Shown here: positions 6,505 to 15,703 of the stretch, piece after piece
Layout of the letters: every line of letters starts with the position of its first letter
How positions within the stretch are numbered: position 1 is the stretch's first letter
Source of the DNA: Flavobacterium sp. UBA6203
GTDB lineage: Bacteria > Bacteroidota > Bacteroidia > Flavobacteriales > Flavobacteriaceae
Reading direction: 5' to 3'
DNA: 33,260 nt
Assembly (NCBI GenBank): GCA_002421645.1
Contig: DIST01000036.1
Location: 1-33,260 of the forward strand
Notes under the pieces: model-generated
The model's input: only the letters and a program-made list of their open reading frames with translations
Told to the model about the DNA's origin: nothing
Databases searched by the model: none
Translations under genes and position numbers: made by a program

Positions 6505-9500
6505 TTACTTTTGAATGCTAAGTTTCGTATTTGTTGAATGACTTGAGAATTCCGGAGCGTACATGCTTTGTAATGTTGCAATTCCGTCATTAAAATTTCC
6601 TGAATTGTTTACTCGTACATCATACTCAAAAACGTAAGTTCCAGTTTTAATTTTATCAAAAAAGAAATGAGTTGCAACATCTTTTGTACTTCGGTAATAA
6701 CTAATACCATTTTTCCATTCGTATTTCGAAATTACATCAACAGGTTCAAAACACGCAGCTCTTAAATCTTTCAAATGAACAAATTCTAAATCATTTTCGG
6801 TTTTTATTATGATTCGAATTGTAATTAAATCACCAATTTTTACATTTTCAGAATTTAGATCGATAAGTTTTTCTCCGTCTGAAGTTTTGACCTTTTTATA
6901 AAGGTTCTTTGTAATTGAAAGAGTTGAAGTACTATCTGATTTTATAGCATCTAAATCTTCAAAATATTGCCAATATAAGCCACCAAAACCAGCTACGTCC
7001 GATTTGTTTTCAATGGATATTTGTCCCATTTCTTTTGAAATTTCATCAGATTTCCAATTCATTTTTATGTAACCCGTATTGGCATCTTTATCTTTTTCTG
7101 ATAATTTTTTTGATAATACTTTTTCGTTTCCGATTTTAAATTTGGTATTGTCTTTTATGCTTGTCCAGTCGGTTCCTTGTAATAATAGCGCATAAATGGC
7201 TTCGGTTGTGGCTTTTGTTGTAGGCCAATGTTTTAATTGTTTTTGTTTTAATAGCCAAACTTTCAATTCGTCAACCAATTTATTATCTTTTTCTATTTCT
7301 GAAAAAACTTCAATTAATAAAGCTTGTGTTTCTATAGCCGATTGGTACCAATAATAGCCATTTTTATTTTCAATCCAATACATCCCAAAATCATCATTTC
7401 GAGCTACTGTTTCTTTTAAATTTGAAATGATTTTCTCTGCGAATTTTTTATCACCAAATCGATTCATGGTTAAAGCTAACAGCCCTTTTTGGTATAATGA
7501 ATAATTTAACCAATTGGCTTTGAATTCTGTTTTTTGAATATTGATGATAGAATCTATTTTTTTAGAAATTGGAAATTCTTCCAAATAGAAACTTCTAGCA
7601 TATAAATAGTGCAAGTTGGAGTATGCGTAATAATTAATACGATTGTTTTTAAGTGTACTTTGACTAATATATTTACTATCCAAATAAGGAATTGCTTTTG
7701 ATGTTATATTTTTAAATTCCGATTTTTTCTCTGGAAATAGTTTGCTTAAATGCCCAAATCCAGAAACAATATGTTGGGTGATAAAAATATTTTCTTCTCC
7801 CCCATCAAACCATGCAAATCCTCCTGAAGCTAATTGTTTTTCTTCTATTTTTTTAATGGTTTTATCTTGCGATTCTTTCATGGTGTTCAAATCCATTAAA
7901 AGCGCCAAACGTTTGTTTTTTAGTTCTTCATTTTCGGCATCTAATAACCATGGCGTTTCATTTAAAACGATAGACTTTAATTCTTCATTTTGAGTAAGTT
8001 TTGAAACCGCTTTTGGATTGTTTTTCCAAGATTCAAATAAGTCTGCTATTTTGGGATTACTTGAAATAATTTCAGTTGCAATAAAATTGCCATAATATCT
8101 TGAAAAAGTTTGTTCTGCACATTCATGTTCGTATTCCATTAAATAAGGTAACGATTGAAGTGCAAGCCATGTTGGGTTTGAAGTATATTCTAAAGTAAAT
8201 AAATGATTTTTTAGAGTTGTAGAATTGTTGTTTTTAAGGTTGTCAAACACATATTCTTTTTTAGAATTTCCTTTAATCCAAATCGGAATACTTTCTGTAA
8301 GTAAGACTTTATTACTCATTACGGGTAAAATATTTTCTTCACCATCAGAAAAATTACCTGATTTGGCTACAATTTTATATTGTAATCCTTGAACACCTTC
8401 CGGGATTGAAATTGTCCAACTAACAGGAACACTTTCTTTTGATTTGCAATTGAATGCTTTTATATTGGAATTGTTTTTTGCAATTGCATCAATCGGTTGC
8501 ATAGTGGTTGCATCAAAAAGCAATAACATAGCATTCCCAGATTTTACTTCATGAGTTAAATTGACCACTTTTGCTGTTAACGTAATTTCATCTTTTTCCC
8601 GAACAAATCGTGGCATATTAGTTTGAATCATTACGTCTTTTTGTGAAATAATACTCGATTCAAAATAGCCAGATTCTGAATTTTTATTGTGACCAAATAA
8701 TCGCAATTTCCATTTGGTTAAGGATTCAGGAGTGGTAAATTGGAAAGAAAATTTCCCATTACTATCTGTTTTAATATGAGGATAAAAGAAAGCCGTTTCG
8801 TTAAAATTACTTCTTGTTTTAACTTGGGCTAATTCCTTTAAAGCATTTTTAGTGGTAATTATAATTACACCATTTTTCCCTCTAATTCCATATAAAGCGG
8901 ATGCTGTAGAATCTTTTAAAACCGAAATAGACTCAATATCATCTGGATTAAAAGAAATTGCATTAGAATTTGTGTTGTTATAGTTTAAACTATCGTAAAC
9001 AATTCCATCAATTACATATAAAGTTTGACTGTCTCCTGTAATTGATGATGCTCCCCGTAATACAATTCGAGTACTTGACCCAACACCTCCAGAAGAATTA
9101 GTAACTTGAACGCCAGCTATTTTGCCTGAAAGAGCATTAACTAAGTCAGATTCTTCATACTCTGAAAATATGTTTGAATTGGTAATTTGAGCTGCATATG
9201 TTACAACTTTTTCTTCCTTTTTGATACCTAAAGCAGTAACAACAACTTCATTACCATTAATCAAATCATCTGTTAAATTTATTTCTATTTCTAAGTTTTT
9301 ATTTTGGTCTACAGATATTGTAATTGTTTTTTTACCTGTATAAGAGACAACTAACTCTTCTCCTTTAGCAGCTTCAATATAAAACTCACCATCAAAATCG
9401 GTTGTAGTGCCTCTGTTGGTTCCTTTGATGTATACATTTGCTCCAGCAATTGGTCCCAATTCATCTTGTACGATTCCAAATATTAATTTAGAATTTTTAG

Positions 9501-12500
9501 GAATTTCAATGGTGTTACTAATTCTTCTCTGATAATTTTTAAGAGTATAGTTGTTTTTTGGGTCATTAAAATTAAATCCAAACCAATACAATTCGGGTTC
9601 TCTTTTATAAATGGCAAAGTGATTTCTTTTTGTTTTTATGTTTTCTATATAAAGGGATATCTTGTTATAATAATTTGAAATATTAGGTATTCTTGGATTA
9701 GAGAAACTTTCTTGAAAATGAAAACTATTCCAATAATCTTTGTCAAATTGATCCAAAGAACTATCATACATGCTAGCTAAAATTTCGGCCTGTAGTTTTG
9801 GATTGGTAATTTTAAATGACCAATTTTCGGTACTTCCTGGTTCTATTTTGTTTCGTAAACTTTCAATTTCAATATTTAACTTATTATCGGTTTCTTTTTT
9901 ATTAATATTGAAAGATTTTGAATACCCTTCATTTTCCCATATAGTTGAGAAATGGAATATTAAACGATTCAAATATTTTGCATCTTTGTTAAAAGTAAAA
10001 ATAGCTTTTCCGTTTTTTAATTGAATTGTCTTTACTTCCTTTATTAGATCTTCATCCGTATAAAACCGAGAAGTTATATATAGGTCAGGAATAATAGATT
10101 GAATTTCAATAGTGTAAAATTTTGAATTAGGAGTTGTAATGTCTTTGAAAGTAAAAATTTCGTTTTCAGAATAAGGATATTCTTTTGATTTTACAGTAAC
10201 ATCTCTTTTGTTCGTAATCAAATTGTTTTTAATATCGTAAGCTTCGGCAACAATTTTAAATCTTGAATTTTTATAATTTTTTAAAAAATCCAATGCTATT
10301 TCTTTAGATTTTTTTGTTTCAAAAGAAATGGTTTTTATTAATATTTCTTGAACTTCTTCATCTGATTTATCATAAGGCTCATATGGAAATAATTGTTGAA
10401 ACTCTTCTTTACTTATTGTTTGTATTTCTGGAATTGAATACAATCGTCTTTTTAAGAAATTTTTCTTTTTAAGTTCATATATTTTTATTGTTCCATTGGC
10501 GTCAATTGGATAATTGTTTAAAGTGGTTGCAGAAATAGTTAGTTTGTTGTTTTCTTCCGAAATTAATTCTAAATTAACATTTAAATACATTTTCAACATT
10601 TCTTTGCCTACAACTATATTTTGAGAGGCTGTTCTAGTCTCTCCTTGAATATCAGTTACGGTTACATTAATACCAAAATTTAATGTTTCAATTTCTTCAT
10701 TTCGGATTATCGAATCAGAAGCAACAAATTGGATTGTGAAATTTCCATTTTCATCTGTAGTAGTTTCTGAATCGATGTAATTTTCATTAAACGGAATGCT
10801 TTTAGTTTTACTGTAGCAATTTTTTGAAATGGAATATTTAATTTTTGCATTGGTAATATTATTTCCTGCAAGTGCTTTTGCATTTCCTTTAATTTTAATA
10901 GTGTCACCAATAGTGTAATTTTCTTTTATTTCATCAAATTTCACTTCAAATGTTGGGCGTTTGTATTCTTCTACTTTAAACTTAAATTCGGTGTGACTTT
11001 CAAAATCAACGTTGTCCCAAAATTCATGTTCTTTTTCTTTTTTATTATAATATTTTGAATCTTGTTCATAATTATCAGGCTCTTCAATTTCTATGTTGAA
11101 TTCTCCAGTTAAGATGTTTTTTGGAATGTCGAATTCACCTGAAAAACTGCCAAATTCATTTGTTTGAACATCAAATTCTTTTAAAGTATTATTGTTGGCG
11201 TCATTTATATTCATATGTATTGTTAAAAAGGGAACAACACTTTTAATATTGTCTTTTTTTTGTATAACTACACCTTTGTAAAACATTTTTTGTCCTGGTC
11301 TGTAAATAGCTCGGTCAAAATAAACTATAGTTTTAGCTTCCCAATTAAGATAATCATCATTCGAATTTTCATTTACATTTGAAGGTAAGAAATCTCTTTT
11401 ATAGTTATAGTAAAGCGAATCTCCTTTAAAAGAAAATAAAATTGTATTATCGTATTTTTTATCAAATATTCTTTGTTTGTGTTTAAAGTAAGCATTTCCA
11501 CTTTCATCTGTTTTTATGGTTTGATCTTCATTAGTAATGCTTACATTTTTCAGTGGTTTTCCAATCTTTCGATCATAAATATAAAATGCATCTCTATTAT
11601 CTTCATCATCTTCAATTACATACATATTCGTAACTGAAATTTTATCATACGTAAATGCTTTATTTTTTATAGATGAGTTGTTATTCGTTTCTACATAAAT
11701 TAAATAATTTCCAACAGCTAATTTTTCAAGTAATACTTCTGTAGTGTAGTCAAAATAATCTTTTTTGTTTGGTAAAATAATTCTTTGCGATATTAACGGT
11801 TTGTTTTTAGTAGTAAAGGCATTTACAATAGAGTCTTTATTAAGATTTTCTCTTGAGTCATAATAAAAATCTTTATCAATTAAATTACTTAAATTTTGAG
11901 GTAATTTATAATATAGAATTGAAATAGTATCAACATTTTTGAAATTTACAAATGCTCTATTATTTTGTAATGGATAAATTATTTTTGGTAATTGAATACT
12001 TAAATTTTTGCTAGTAATTTCAATTTTGATTTTTTCAGCTTCAGCTAGCGCATTAACATTAATTTTTGCATTTAATATTGTATCAATTAAAGACAAAGCA
12101 TTGTTGTGGGAATTGATTTTTCCGTATTTGTATGTTTTAGATTGATAATATTTGGCTCTGTCAACTCTTAAAAACTGTTTTAAAAATAAACTTTGGGTTG
12201 TTTTCTCTAATGAAGAAATTTTTTCCAAATATATTTCCTCATTCCAAAATGTTTCTTTGATGAATTTTAGTCTTTCATAATAAGCAAAATCAGCTTTTTC
12301 AAAATTTTTGATAGAAAAGTAGTATTTTTCGTTTTTTTGGAGAATTGAAATTAATTTTTGAAGGTTTACATCTTCCAATTTTTTAAAATCATAAGTAATG
12401 AATAAGGAAGGGATTTCACAAAAATGATTCAAATCAGATTCAAAATTATTGGAGTCTTTTTGTCTCCACGAACTGATTTTGGATTTGTAATGCATACAGC

Positions 12501-13074
12501 TTTTCTGAGTTAGGAAATCATAAATGCTGTAATTTTTGTCATCAACACTTGGAGAAATATCAAAAATATCTTTGAATTCTTCCAAAGAAGTTTTTCTCAA
12601 CTCTTTTTCGTTTACTAAAAGTTGATTGTAATGTTTTTCAATTTCACTGTCAAAATTTCTAGAAGTCCAAGTTAAAAAGTCTGTATTTTTTTGATTTTCT
12701 AATTCTGTTCTCCTTCTAATTACATAGCTATTTCTAGCAACATATTGTTCTAAAATATTGATGTAGATATATTGTAATATTGCTTTTGAAACTGGTTTGG
12801 CGTCATTAATTTCTTTTTTAATATTATGTAAGATTGTAGTCTGTGCTTTCTCATCAAATACTTGTTCAAATTTTGATAAATAGAAAAAGCATTTGATGAT
12901 TTGTACTTCATCATTTTTTCGCTTTGTTTTTTTATAAATTTCTTGAACTTTTTCTTGAGCAGATTTTACTTTTCCATCCAATTCATATTGGTACACTTCT
13001 TTCCATTTGTCCTCGTATTGAGCAAATAATTGGAACGAATTAATTAACAATAGTAGTAATAATATTTTTCGCAT
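6505..13074 (-). CDS. Giant alpha-2-macroglobulin-like protein with embedded SusC-type TonB-plug module
   Basis: Exported protein of 2189 residues, unbroken from the ATG complement at 13072-13074. A signal peptide ending near LFAQ has no lipobox Cys, unlike E. coli YfhM, so it should be soluble in the periplasm or secreted. In order: a helical N-terminal part (20-480); macroglobulin domains with the MG2 hallmark YRPGQ (Arg592 begins RPGQ); the bait-region side (ASMYDSSLDQF); a module at about 1199-1409 resembling the N-terminus of SusC receptors; the A2M domain, starting NFNETAFFYPHI near 1421; the thioester domain with CAEQ (Cys1652, Gln1655); and a C-terminal macroglobulin domain (MYAPEFSSHS). 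The intact thioester suggests covalent protease trapping, as in other A2M proteins. No pbpC partner lies nearby. The embedded module has no beta-barrel. Confidence 0.93.
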   Translation of the reverse strand: MRKILLLLLLINSFQLFAQYEDKWKEVYQYELDGKVKSAQEKVQEIYKKTKRKNDEVQIIKCFFYLSKFEQVFDEKAQTTILHNIKKEINDAKPVSKAILQYIYINILEQYVARNSYVIRRRTELENQKNTDFLTWTSRNFDSEIEKHYNQLLVNEKELRKTSLEEFKDIFDISPSVDDKNYSIYDFLTQKSCMHYKSKISSWRQKDSNNFESDLNHFCEIPSLFITYDFKKLEDVNLQKLISILQKNEKYYFSIKNFEKADFAYYERLKFIKETFWNEEIYLEKISSLEKTTQSLFLKQFLRVDRAKYYQSKTYKYGKINSHNNALSLIDTILNAKINVNALAEAEKIKIEITSKNLSIQLPKIIYPLQNNRAFVNFKNVDTISILYYKLPQNLSNLIDKDFYYDSRENLNKDSIVNAFTTKNKPLISQRIILPNKKDYFDYTTEVLLEKLAVGNYLIYVETNNNSSIKNKAFTYDKISVTNMYVIEDDEDNRDAFYIYDRKIGKPLKNVSITNEDQTIKTDESGNAYFKHKQRIFDKKYDNTILFSFKGDSLYYNYKRDFLPSNVNENSNDDYLNWEAKTIVYFDRAIYRPGQKMFYKGVVIQKKDNIKSVVPFLTIHMNINDANNNTLKEFDVQTNEFGSFSGEFDIPKNILTGEFNIEIEEPDNYEQDSKYYNKKEKEHEFWDNVDFESHTEFKFKVEEYKRPTFEVKFDEIKENYTIGDTIKIKGNAKALAGNNITNAKIKYSISKNCYSKTKSIPFNENYIDSETTTDENGNFTIQFVASDSIIRNEEIETLNFGINVTVTDIQGETRTASQNIVVGKEMLKMYLNVNLELISEENNKLTISATTLNNYPIDANGTIKIYELKKKNFLKRRLYSIPEIQTISKEEFQQLFPYEPYDKSDEEVQEILIKTISFETKKSKEIALDFLKNYKNSRFKIVAEAYDIKNNLITNKRDVTVKSKEYPYSENEIFTFKDITTPNSKFYTIEIQSIIPDLYITSRFYTDEDLIKEVKTIQLKNGKAIFTFNKDAKYLNRLIFHFSTIWENEGYSKSFNINKKETDNKLNIEIESLRNKIEPGSTENWSFKITNPKLQAEILASMYDSSLDQFDKDYWNSFHFQESFSNPRIPNISNYYNKISLYIENIKTKRNHFAIYKREPELYWFGFNFNDPKNNYTLKNYQRRISNTIEIPKNSKLIFGIVQDELGPIAGANVYIKGTNRGTTTDFDGEFYIEAAKGEELVVSYTGKKTITISVDQNKNLEIEINLTDDLINGNEVVVTALGIKKEEKVVTYAAQITNSNIFSEYEESDLVNALSGKIAGVQVTNSSGGVGSSTRIVLRGASSITGDSQTLYVIDGIVYDSLNYNNTNSNAISFNPDDIESISVLKDSTASALYGIRGKNGVIIITTKNALKELAQVKTRSNFNETAFFYPHIKTDSNGKFSFQFTTPESLTKWKLRLFGHNKNSESGYFESSIISQKDVMIQTNMPRFVREKDEITLTAKVVNLTHEVKSGNAMLLLFDATTMQPIDAIAKNNSNIKAFNCKSKESVPVSWTISIPEGVQGLQYKIVAKSGNFSDGEENILPVMSNKVLLTESIPIWIKGNSKKEYVFDNLKNNNSTTLKNHLFTLEYTSNPTWLALQSLPYLMEYEHECAEQTFSRYYGNFIATEIISSNPKIADLFESWKNNPKAVSKLTQNEELKSIVLNETPWLLDAENEELKNKRLALLMDLNTMKESQDKTIKKIEEKQLASGGFAWFDGGEENIFITQHIVSGFGHLSKLFPEKKSEFKNITSKAIPYLDSKYISQSTLKNNRINYYAYSNLHYLYARSFYLEEFPISKKIDSIINIQKTEFKANWLNYSLYQKGLLALTMNRFGDKKFAEKIISNLKETVARNDDFGMYWIENKNGYYWYQSAIETQALLIEVFSEIEKDNKLVDELKVWLLKQKQLKHWPTTKATTEAIYALLLQGTDWTSIKDNTKFKIGNEKVLSKKLSEKDKDANTGYIKMNWKSDEISKEMGQISIENKSDVAGFGGLYWQYFEDLDAIKSDSTSTLSITKNLYKKVKTSDGEKLIDLNSENVKIGDLITIRIIIKTENDLEFVHLKDLRAACFEPVDVISKYEWKNGISYYRSTKDVATHFFFDKIKTGTYVFEYDVRVNNSGNFNDGIATLQSMYAPEFSSHSTNTKLSIQK
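8848..9480 (-). other. Embedded CarboxypepD_reg-like plus TonB plug module inside the A2M gene
   Basis: Codons 1199-1409 of the giant gene. The first part, GIVQDELGPIAGANVYIKG onward, with GTTTDFDGEF, is the carboxypeptidase-regulatory-like fold found at the start of SusC receptors. EVVVTALG at 1276-1283 resembles a TonB box (compare DTLVVTA of BtuB). The plug follows with LSGKIAGVQVT, RIVLRGASS, LYVIDGIVYD, and ends with DIESISVLKDSTASALYG and NGVIIITTK. After residue 1409 the A2M sequence resumes in frame. SusC proteins continue here into a 22-strand barrel, which is absent. The call rests on close agreement with SusC/RagA signature strings. Confidence 0.9.
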
Positions 13075-13174
13075 AAAGGTTGGTTTTTATCTATTGAGTG
13101 AAAAAAATATAAAAAGGTTGGGACGAATTAAAAATTAAATTATTTGTAAGTAAAATTAACTAAAATCATTTCAC

Positions 13175-13182
13175 TAATTTTG
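13175..13182 (+). promoter_or_regulatory. -7 element four bases from the ATG of the TPR gene
   Basis: TAATTTTG matches TAnnTTTG exactly and is separated from the ATG at 13187 by only AAAA. If used, transcription would start at or next to the start codon, giving a leaderless mRNA. No convincing -33 element was found at 19-21 bases. Confidence 0.45.
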
Positions 13183-13186
13183 AAAA

Positions 13187-13873
13187 ATGAAAAACATTCA
13201 AATCTTTTTTCTATTGCTTACGTTTTCAGTCTTTTCACAATCAACATTTGAAAAGGCGGAGAAATTGTATGCACAAAAAAAATACAACGAAGCCGAAAAG
13301 CTATTTTCAGAGTTTTTAAAATCACAACCAAATCATACTAAAACAATTGAATATCTTGGCGATATTGCCGGACATCAAAAAGATTGGGATGCTGCTATTA
13401 CCAACTATAAAAAACTAAAAGTAAGTTATCCAAAAAACGCTAATTATTGGTACAAATATGGTGGCGCATTGGGAATGAAAGCCAAAGAATCTAATAAATT
13501 CAAAGCTTTAGGAATGATTGATGAAGTAGAAGAATCGTTTTTAACAGCCGCAAAATTAGATGGTAAACATATAGAAACACGATGGGCGTTGGTAATGTTA
13601 TATATTGAATTGCCTGGAATCATTGGCGGAAGCGAGAAAAAAGCACAAAAGTATGCCGATGAATTAATGGTACTTTCAAAAGTAGACGGTTATTTGGCAA
13701 AAGGATATATTGATGTGTATTTCAGCCGTTATGTGAAAGCAGAAATCCATTATAAAAAAGCACACGAAATTGGTAATTCAAAAACCACTTTCGATAAATT
13801 ATATGACTTATATTTGAATAAACTAAAAGACAAAACAAAAGCAAATAAGTTAAAAGAACAATTTGAAAAATAG
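13187..13873 (+). CDS. Exported TPR-repeat protein
   Basis: Protein of 228 residues with a short signal peptide (IQIFFLLLTFSVFSQ, likely cut after the Ser) and then helix pairs typical of tetratricopeptide repeats. FEKAEKLYAQKKYNEAEKLF and the pair around WDAAITNYKKLKVSYPKNAN are clear repeats, and a late one includes YVKAEIHYKKAHEIG. Such proteins are protein-binding scaffolds, here in the periplasm or at the envelope; the partner is unknown. It is divergent from the alpha-2-macroglobulin gene across 112 bases and is followed by a repeat island before mpl. The start is fixed by the signal peptide and by the promoter element directly upstream. Confidence 0.85.
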   Translation: MKNIQIFFLLLTFSVFSQSTFEKAEKLYAQKKYNEAEKLFSEFLKSQPNHTKTIEYLGDIAGHQKDWDAAITNYKKLKVSYPKNANYWYKYGGALGMKAKESNKFKALGMIDEVEESFLTAAKLDGKHIETRWALVMLYIELPGIIGGSEKKAQKYADELMVLSKVDGYLAKGYIDVYFSRYVKAEIHYKKAHEIGNSKTTFDKLYDLYLNKLKDKTKANKLKEQFEK

Positions 13874-13883
13874 GTTAAAAGGT

Positions 13884-13955
13884 TATAGGTTTAATAGTTT
13901 AAAAGGCAATGTGTCTAACTCTTAAACGTATAAACTTTTAAACTCATAAACTATA
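13884..13955 (+). repeat. Intergenic inverted island of 7-8 nt words (AGTTTA type)
   Basis: The left arm (13884-13906) and right arm (13934-13955) are imperfect complements; the shared core is AGTTTAAAAG. Read on the minus strand the right side is an 8-base series, ATGAGTTT, AAAAGTTT, ATACGTTT. The right arm ends three bases before the mpl ATG. The design is the same as at 2969-3096 but the word is different. Confidence 0.65.
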
Positions 13956-13958
13956 AAA

Positions 13959-15314
13959 ATGAGAACACATTTCATAGCCATCGGCGGAGCAGCAATGCAC
14001 AACTTAGCATTAGCTTTACACAACAAAGGATATCACGTAACGGGTAGCGATGACGCTATTTTCGAACCTTCAAAATCTCGTTTAGAGAAAAAAGGTTTGT
14101 TGCCAGCTCAAGAAGGTTGGTTTCCTGAAAAAATCACAACCGATATCGAAGCAATTATTTTAGGAATGCACGCAAAAGCGGATAATCCAGAATTGTTGAA
14201 AGCACAAGAATTAGGGTTGAAAATATATTCGTATCCCGAATTTTTATACGAACAATCGAAAAACAAAACCCGAGTGGTGATTGGTGGTTCGCACGGAAAA
14301 ACGACGATTACTTCGATGATTTTACACGTGATGCATTATCACAATATCGAAGTAGATTACATGGTAGGAGCCCAATTAGAAGGTTTCGATACGATGGTGC
14401 ATTTAACCGAAGACAATGATTTTATTGTGTTAGAAGGTGATGAATATTTGACTTCTCCAATCGATTTGCGACCAAAATTCCATTTGTACCAACCGAATAT
14501 TGCATTATTGTCTGGAATTGCTTGGGATCATATCAATGTGTTTCCAACGTTTGATAATTATGTAGAACAATTTAGAATTTTCGCTAACCAAATAACGCGT
14601 GGCGGAATTTTAGTCTACAACGAAGAAGACGAAGCCGTAAAAGCAGTAGCTGAAGGAACCGAAAATCCAATCCGAAAAATTGCCTATCAAACGCCAAGTT
14701 ACACAGTAGAAAACGGAACTACGTTATTAGATACGCCAGAAGGTCCAATGCCAATTGAAGTTTTCGGAGCACACAATCTAAGCAATTTAGCCGGAGCAAA
14801 ATGGATTTGCCAATGCATGGGAGTAGACGAAGCCGAATTTTACGAAGCTATCGCTAGTTTCAAAGGCGCATCCAAACGATTAGAAAAAATCGCCGAAAGT
14901 GCGAATAAAGTCGCGTATAAAGATTTTGCACATTCACCAAGTAAAGTTTCAGCTACCACAAAAGCTGTGAAAGCACAATATCCAAATAGAAAATTAATTG
15001 CTTGTTTAGAATTGCACACCTACAGCAGTTTAAATGCCGAGTTCTTAAAAGAATACCAAGGTGCTTTAGACGCAGCCGATGTTGCTGTTGTTTTCTATTC
15101 GCCAGATGCCGTAAAAATCAAACGTTTGGAAGAAGTAACTTATGACCAAATTGCCCACTCGTTCCAAAGAGAAGATTTAATTATTTACACGAACCCAACC
15201 GAATTTAAAGACTTTTTATTCAGCCAAAATTTAGAAAATTCCGCTTTATTATTAATGAGTTCAGGAAATTACGGAGGATTGAATTTTGATGAGGTGAAAG
15301 AATTAATCAATTAG
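13959..15314 (+). CDS. mpl: UDP-N-acetylmuramate:L-Ala-gamma-D-Glu-meso-DAP ligase
   Basis: Cytosolic Mur-ligase-family enzyme that joins recovered murein tripeptide to UDP-MurNAc with ATP, returning it to peptidoglycan synthesis. The 451 residues match Mpl. The N-terminal Rossmann-like segment is HFIAIGGAAMHNLALAL, followed by GYHVTGSDDAIF. The ATP-binding loop GGSHGKTT is at 109-116, the central domain has GDEYLTSPIDLRPKF, and the C-terminal substrate domain has DFAHSPSKV, the segment that separates Mpl from MurC. The small gene after it begins five bases past the stop, so it may be co-transcribed. Upstream, an inverted repeat island abuts the ATG. Confidence 0.95.
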   Translation: MRTHFIAIGGAAMHNLALALHNKGYHVTGSDDAIFEPSKSRLEKKGLLPAQEGWFPEKITTDIEAIILGMHAKADNPELLKAQELGLKIYSYPEFLYEQSKNKTRVVIGGSHGKTTITSMILHVMHYHNIEVDYMVGAQLEGFDTMVHLTEDNDFIVLEGDEYLTSPIDLRPKFHLYQPNIALLSGIAWDHINVFPTFDNYVEQFRIFANQITRGGILVYNEEDEAVKAVAEGTENPIRKIAYQTPSYTVENGTTLLDTPEGPMPIEVFGAHNLSNLAGAKWICQCMGVDEAEFYEAIASFKGASKRLEKIAESANKVAYKDFAHSPSKVSATTKAVKAQYPNRKLIACLELHTYSSLNAEFLKEYQGALDAADVAVVFYSPDAVKIKRLEEVTYDQIAHSFQREDLIIYTNPTEFKDFLFSQNLENSALLLMSSGNYGGLNFDEVKELIN

Positions 15315-15319
15315 TCAAT

Positions 15320-15529
15320 ATGGGAGATTTACTTGATTTGATTTTTAATTTCTTTAATTTTTTAGATGTTTTTCCGGCTATTGAAAAGCATTATAAAAGA
15401 TTTAGAGATAAAGATTTGCATATAGTAAATCGTTTATTGAGTCTTTTTATAATTTGTTTTACAGTTTTATTTTTTATAGGAGCTTTGTGTTTTATAATCT
15501 TTTTGGTATTTCAACTATTAAAAAATTAA
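15320..15529 (+). CDS. Small membrane protein of unknown function
   Basis: Sixty-nine residues beginning MGDLLDLIFNFFNFLDV, with one strong membrane span at about residues 40-66 (SLFIICFTVLFFIGALC) and a charged middle (HYKRFRDKDLH). It begins five bases after the mpl stop and probably shares its transcript. No known family is recognised. The stop codon TAA directly follows an A6 run; the -1 frame continues for another 36 codons of plausible protein sequence (see 15520-15636), so the true product may be about 105 residues or the gene may be frameshifted. Confidence 0.6.
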   Translation: MGDLLDLIFNFFNFLDVFPAIEKHYKRFRDKDLHIVNRLLSLFIICFTVLFFIGALCFIIFLVFQLLKN

Positions 15530-15636
15530 AATTTGAAATTTTTCATTTAGACAATGGAGAAATTACATCAAGTAATATATTAGGAGATTATTCCTTCGTC
15601 CAAATGACAAATTATGAATTTAAACGCAATTTTTAA
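15520..15636 (+). other. Possible -1 frameshift site and extension of the small membrane protein
   Basis: The heptamer A AAA AAT at 15520-15526 has the X XXY YYZ layout in the reading frame of the upstream gene and is followed at once by the stop TAA (15527-15529). A -1 slip gives LKFEIFHLDNGEITSSN onward to a stop at 15634-15636. The extension has ordinary, balanced amino-acid use rather than noise. An open frame at 15454-15636 covers the same tail. Loss of one A in the run through mutation or sequencing error would look identical. Confidence 0.35.
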
Positions 15637-15645
15637 GCCATTTAT

Positions 15646-15676
15646 TTTGAGGAGTTTAAAAAATTAAGTTACTTTG
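15646..15676 (+). promoter_or_regulatory. Promoter of radC
   Basis: TTTG at 15646-15649, a 19-base spacer, then TTACTTTG at 15669-15676 (one mismatch to TAnnTTTG). The predicted transcript has a leader of roughly 20-25 bases. Confidence 0.55.
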
Positions 15677-15703
15677 TTTTCATAAACGCCAAAATAAAAT
15701 TTT

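Noticed and set aside
7742..7993. Small plus-strand gene inside the giant gene
   Set aside because: A shadow frame opposite a clearly coding region, rich in Ser, Phe and Asn as expected for antisense of this gene; other short opposite-strand frames (for example 982-1164, 4602-4793, 9770-10024, 19515-19814) were rejected for the same reason.
8848..9480. The plug segment as an assembly chimera
   Set aside because: The reading frame is unbroken across both joins, base composition does not change, and the A2M sequence resumes at the expected point. Raw reads were not available, so this is not fully excluded.
15454..15636. A separate 60-residue gene overlapping the small membrane protein
   Set aside because: Its first half is only a shifted reading of the membrane-span codons. 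Only the part after 15526 looks like protein, which fits a frameshift extension better.
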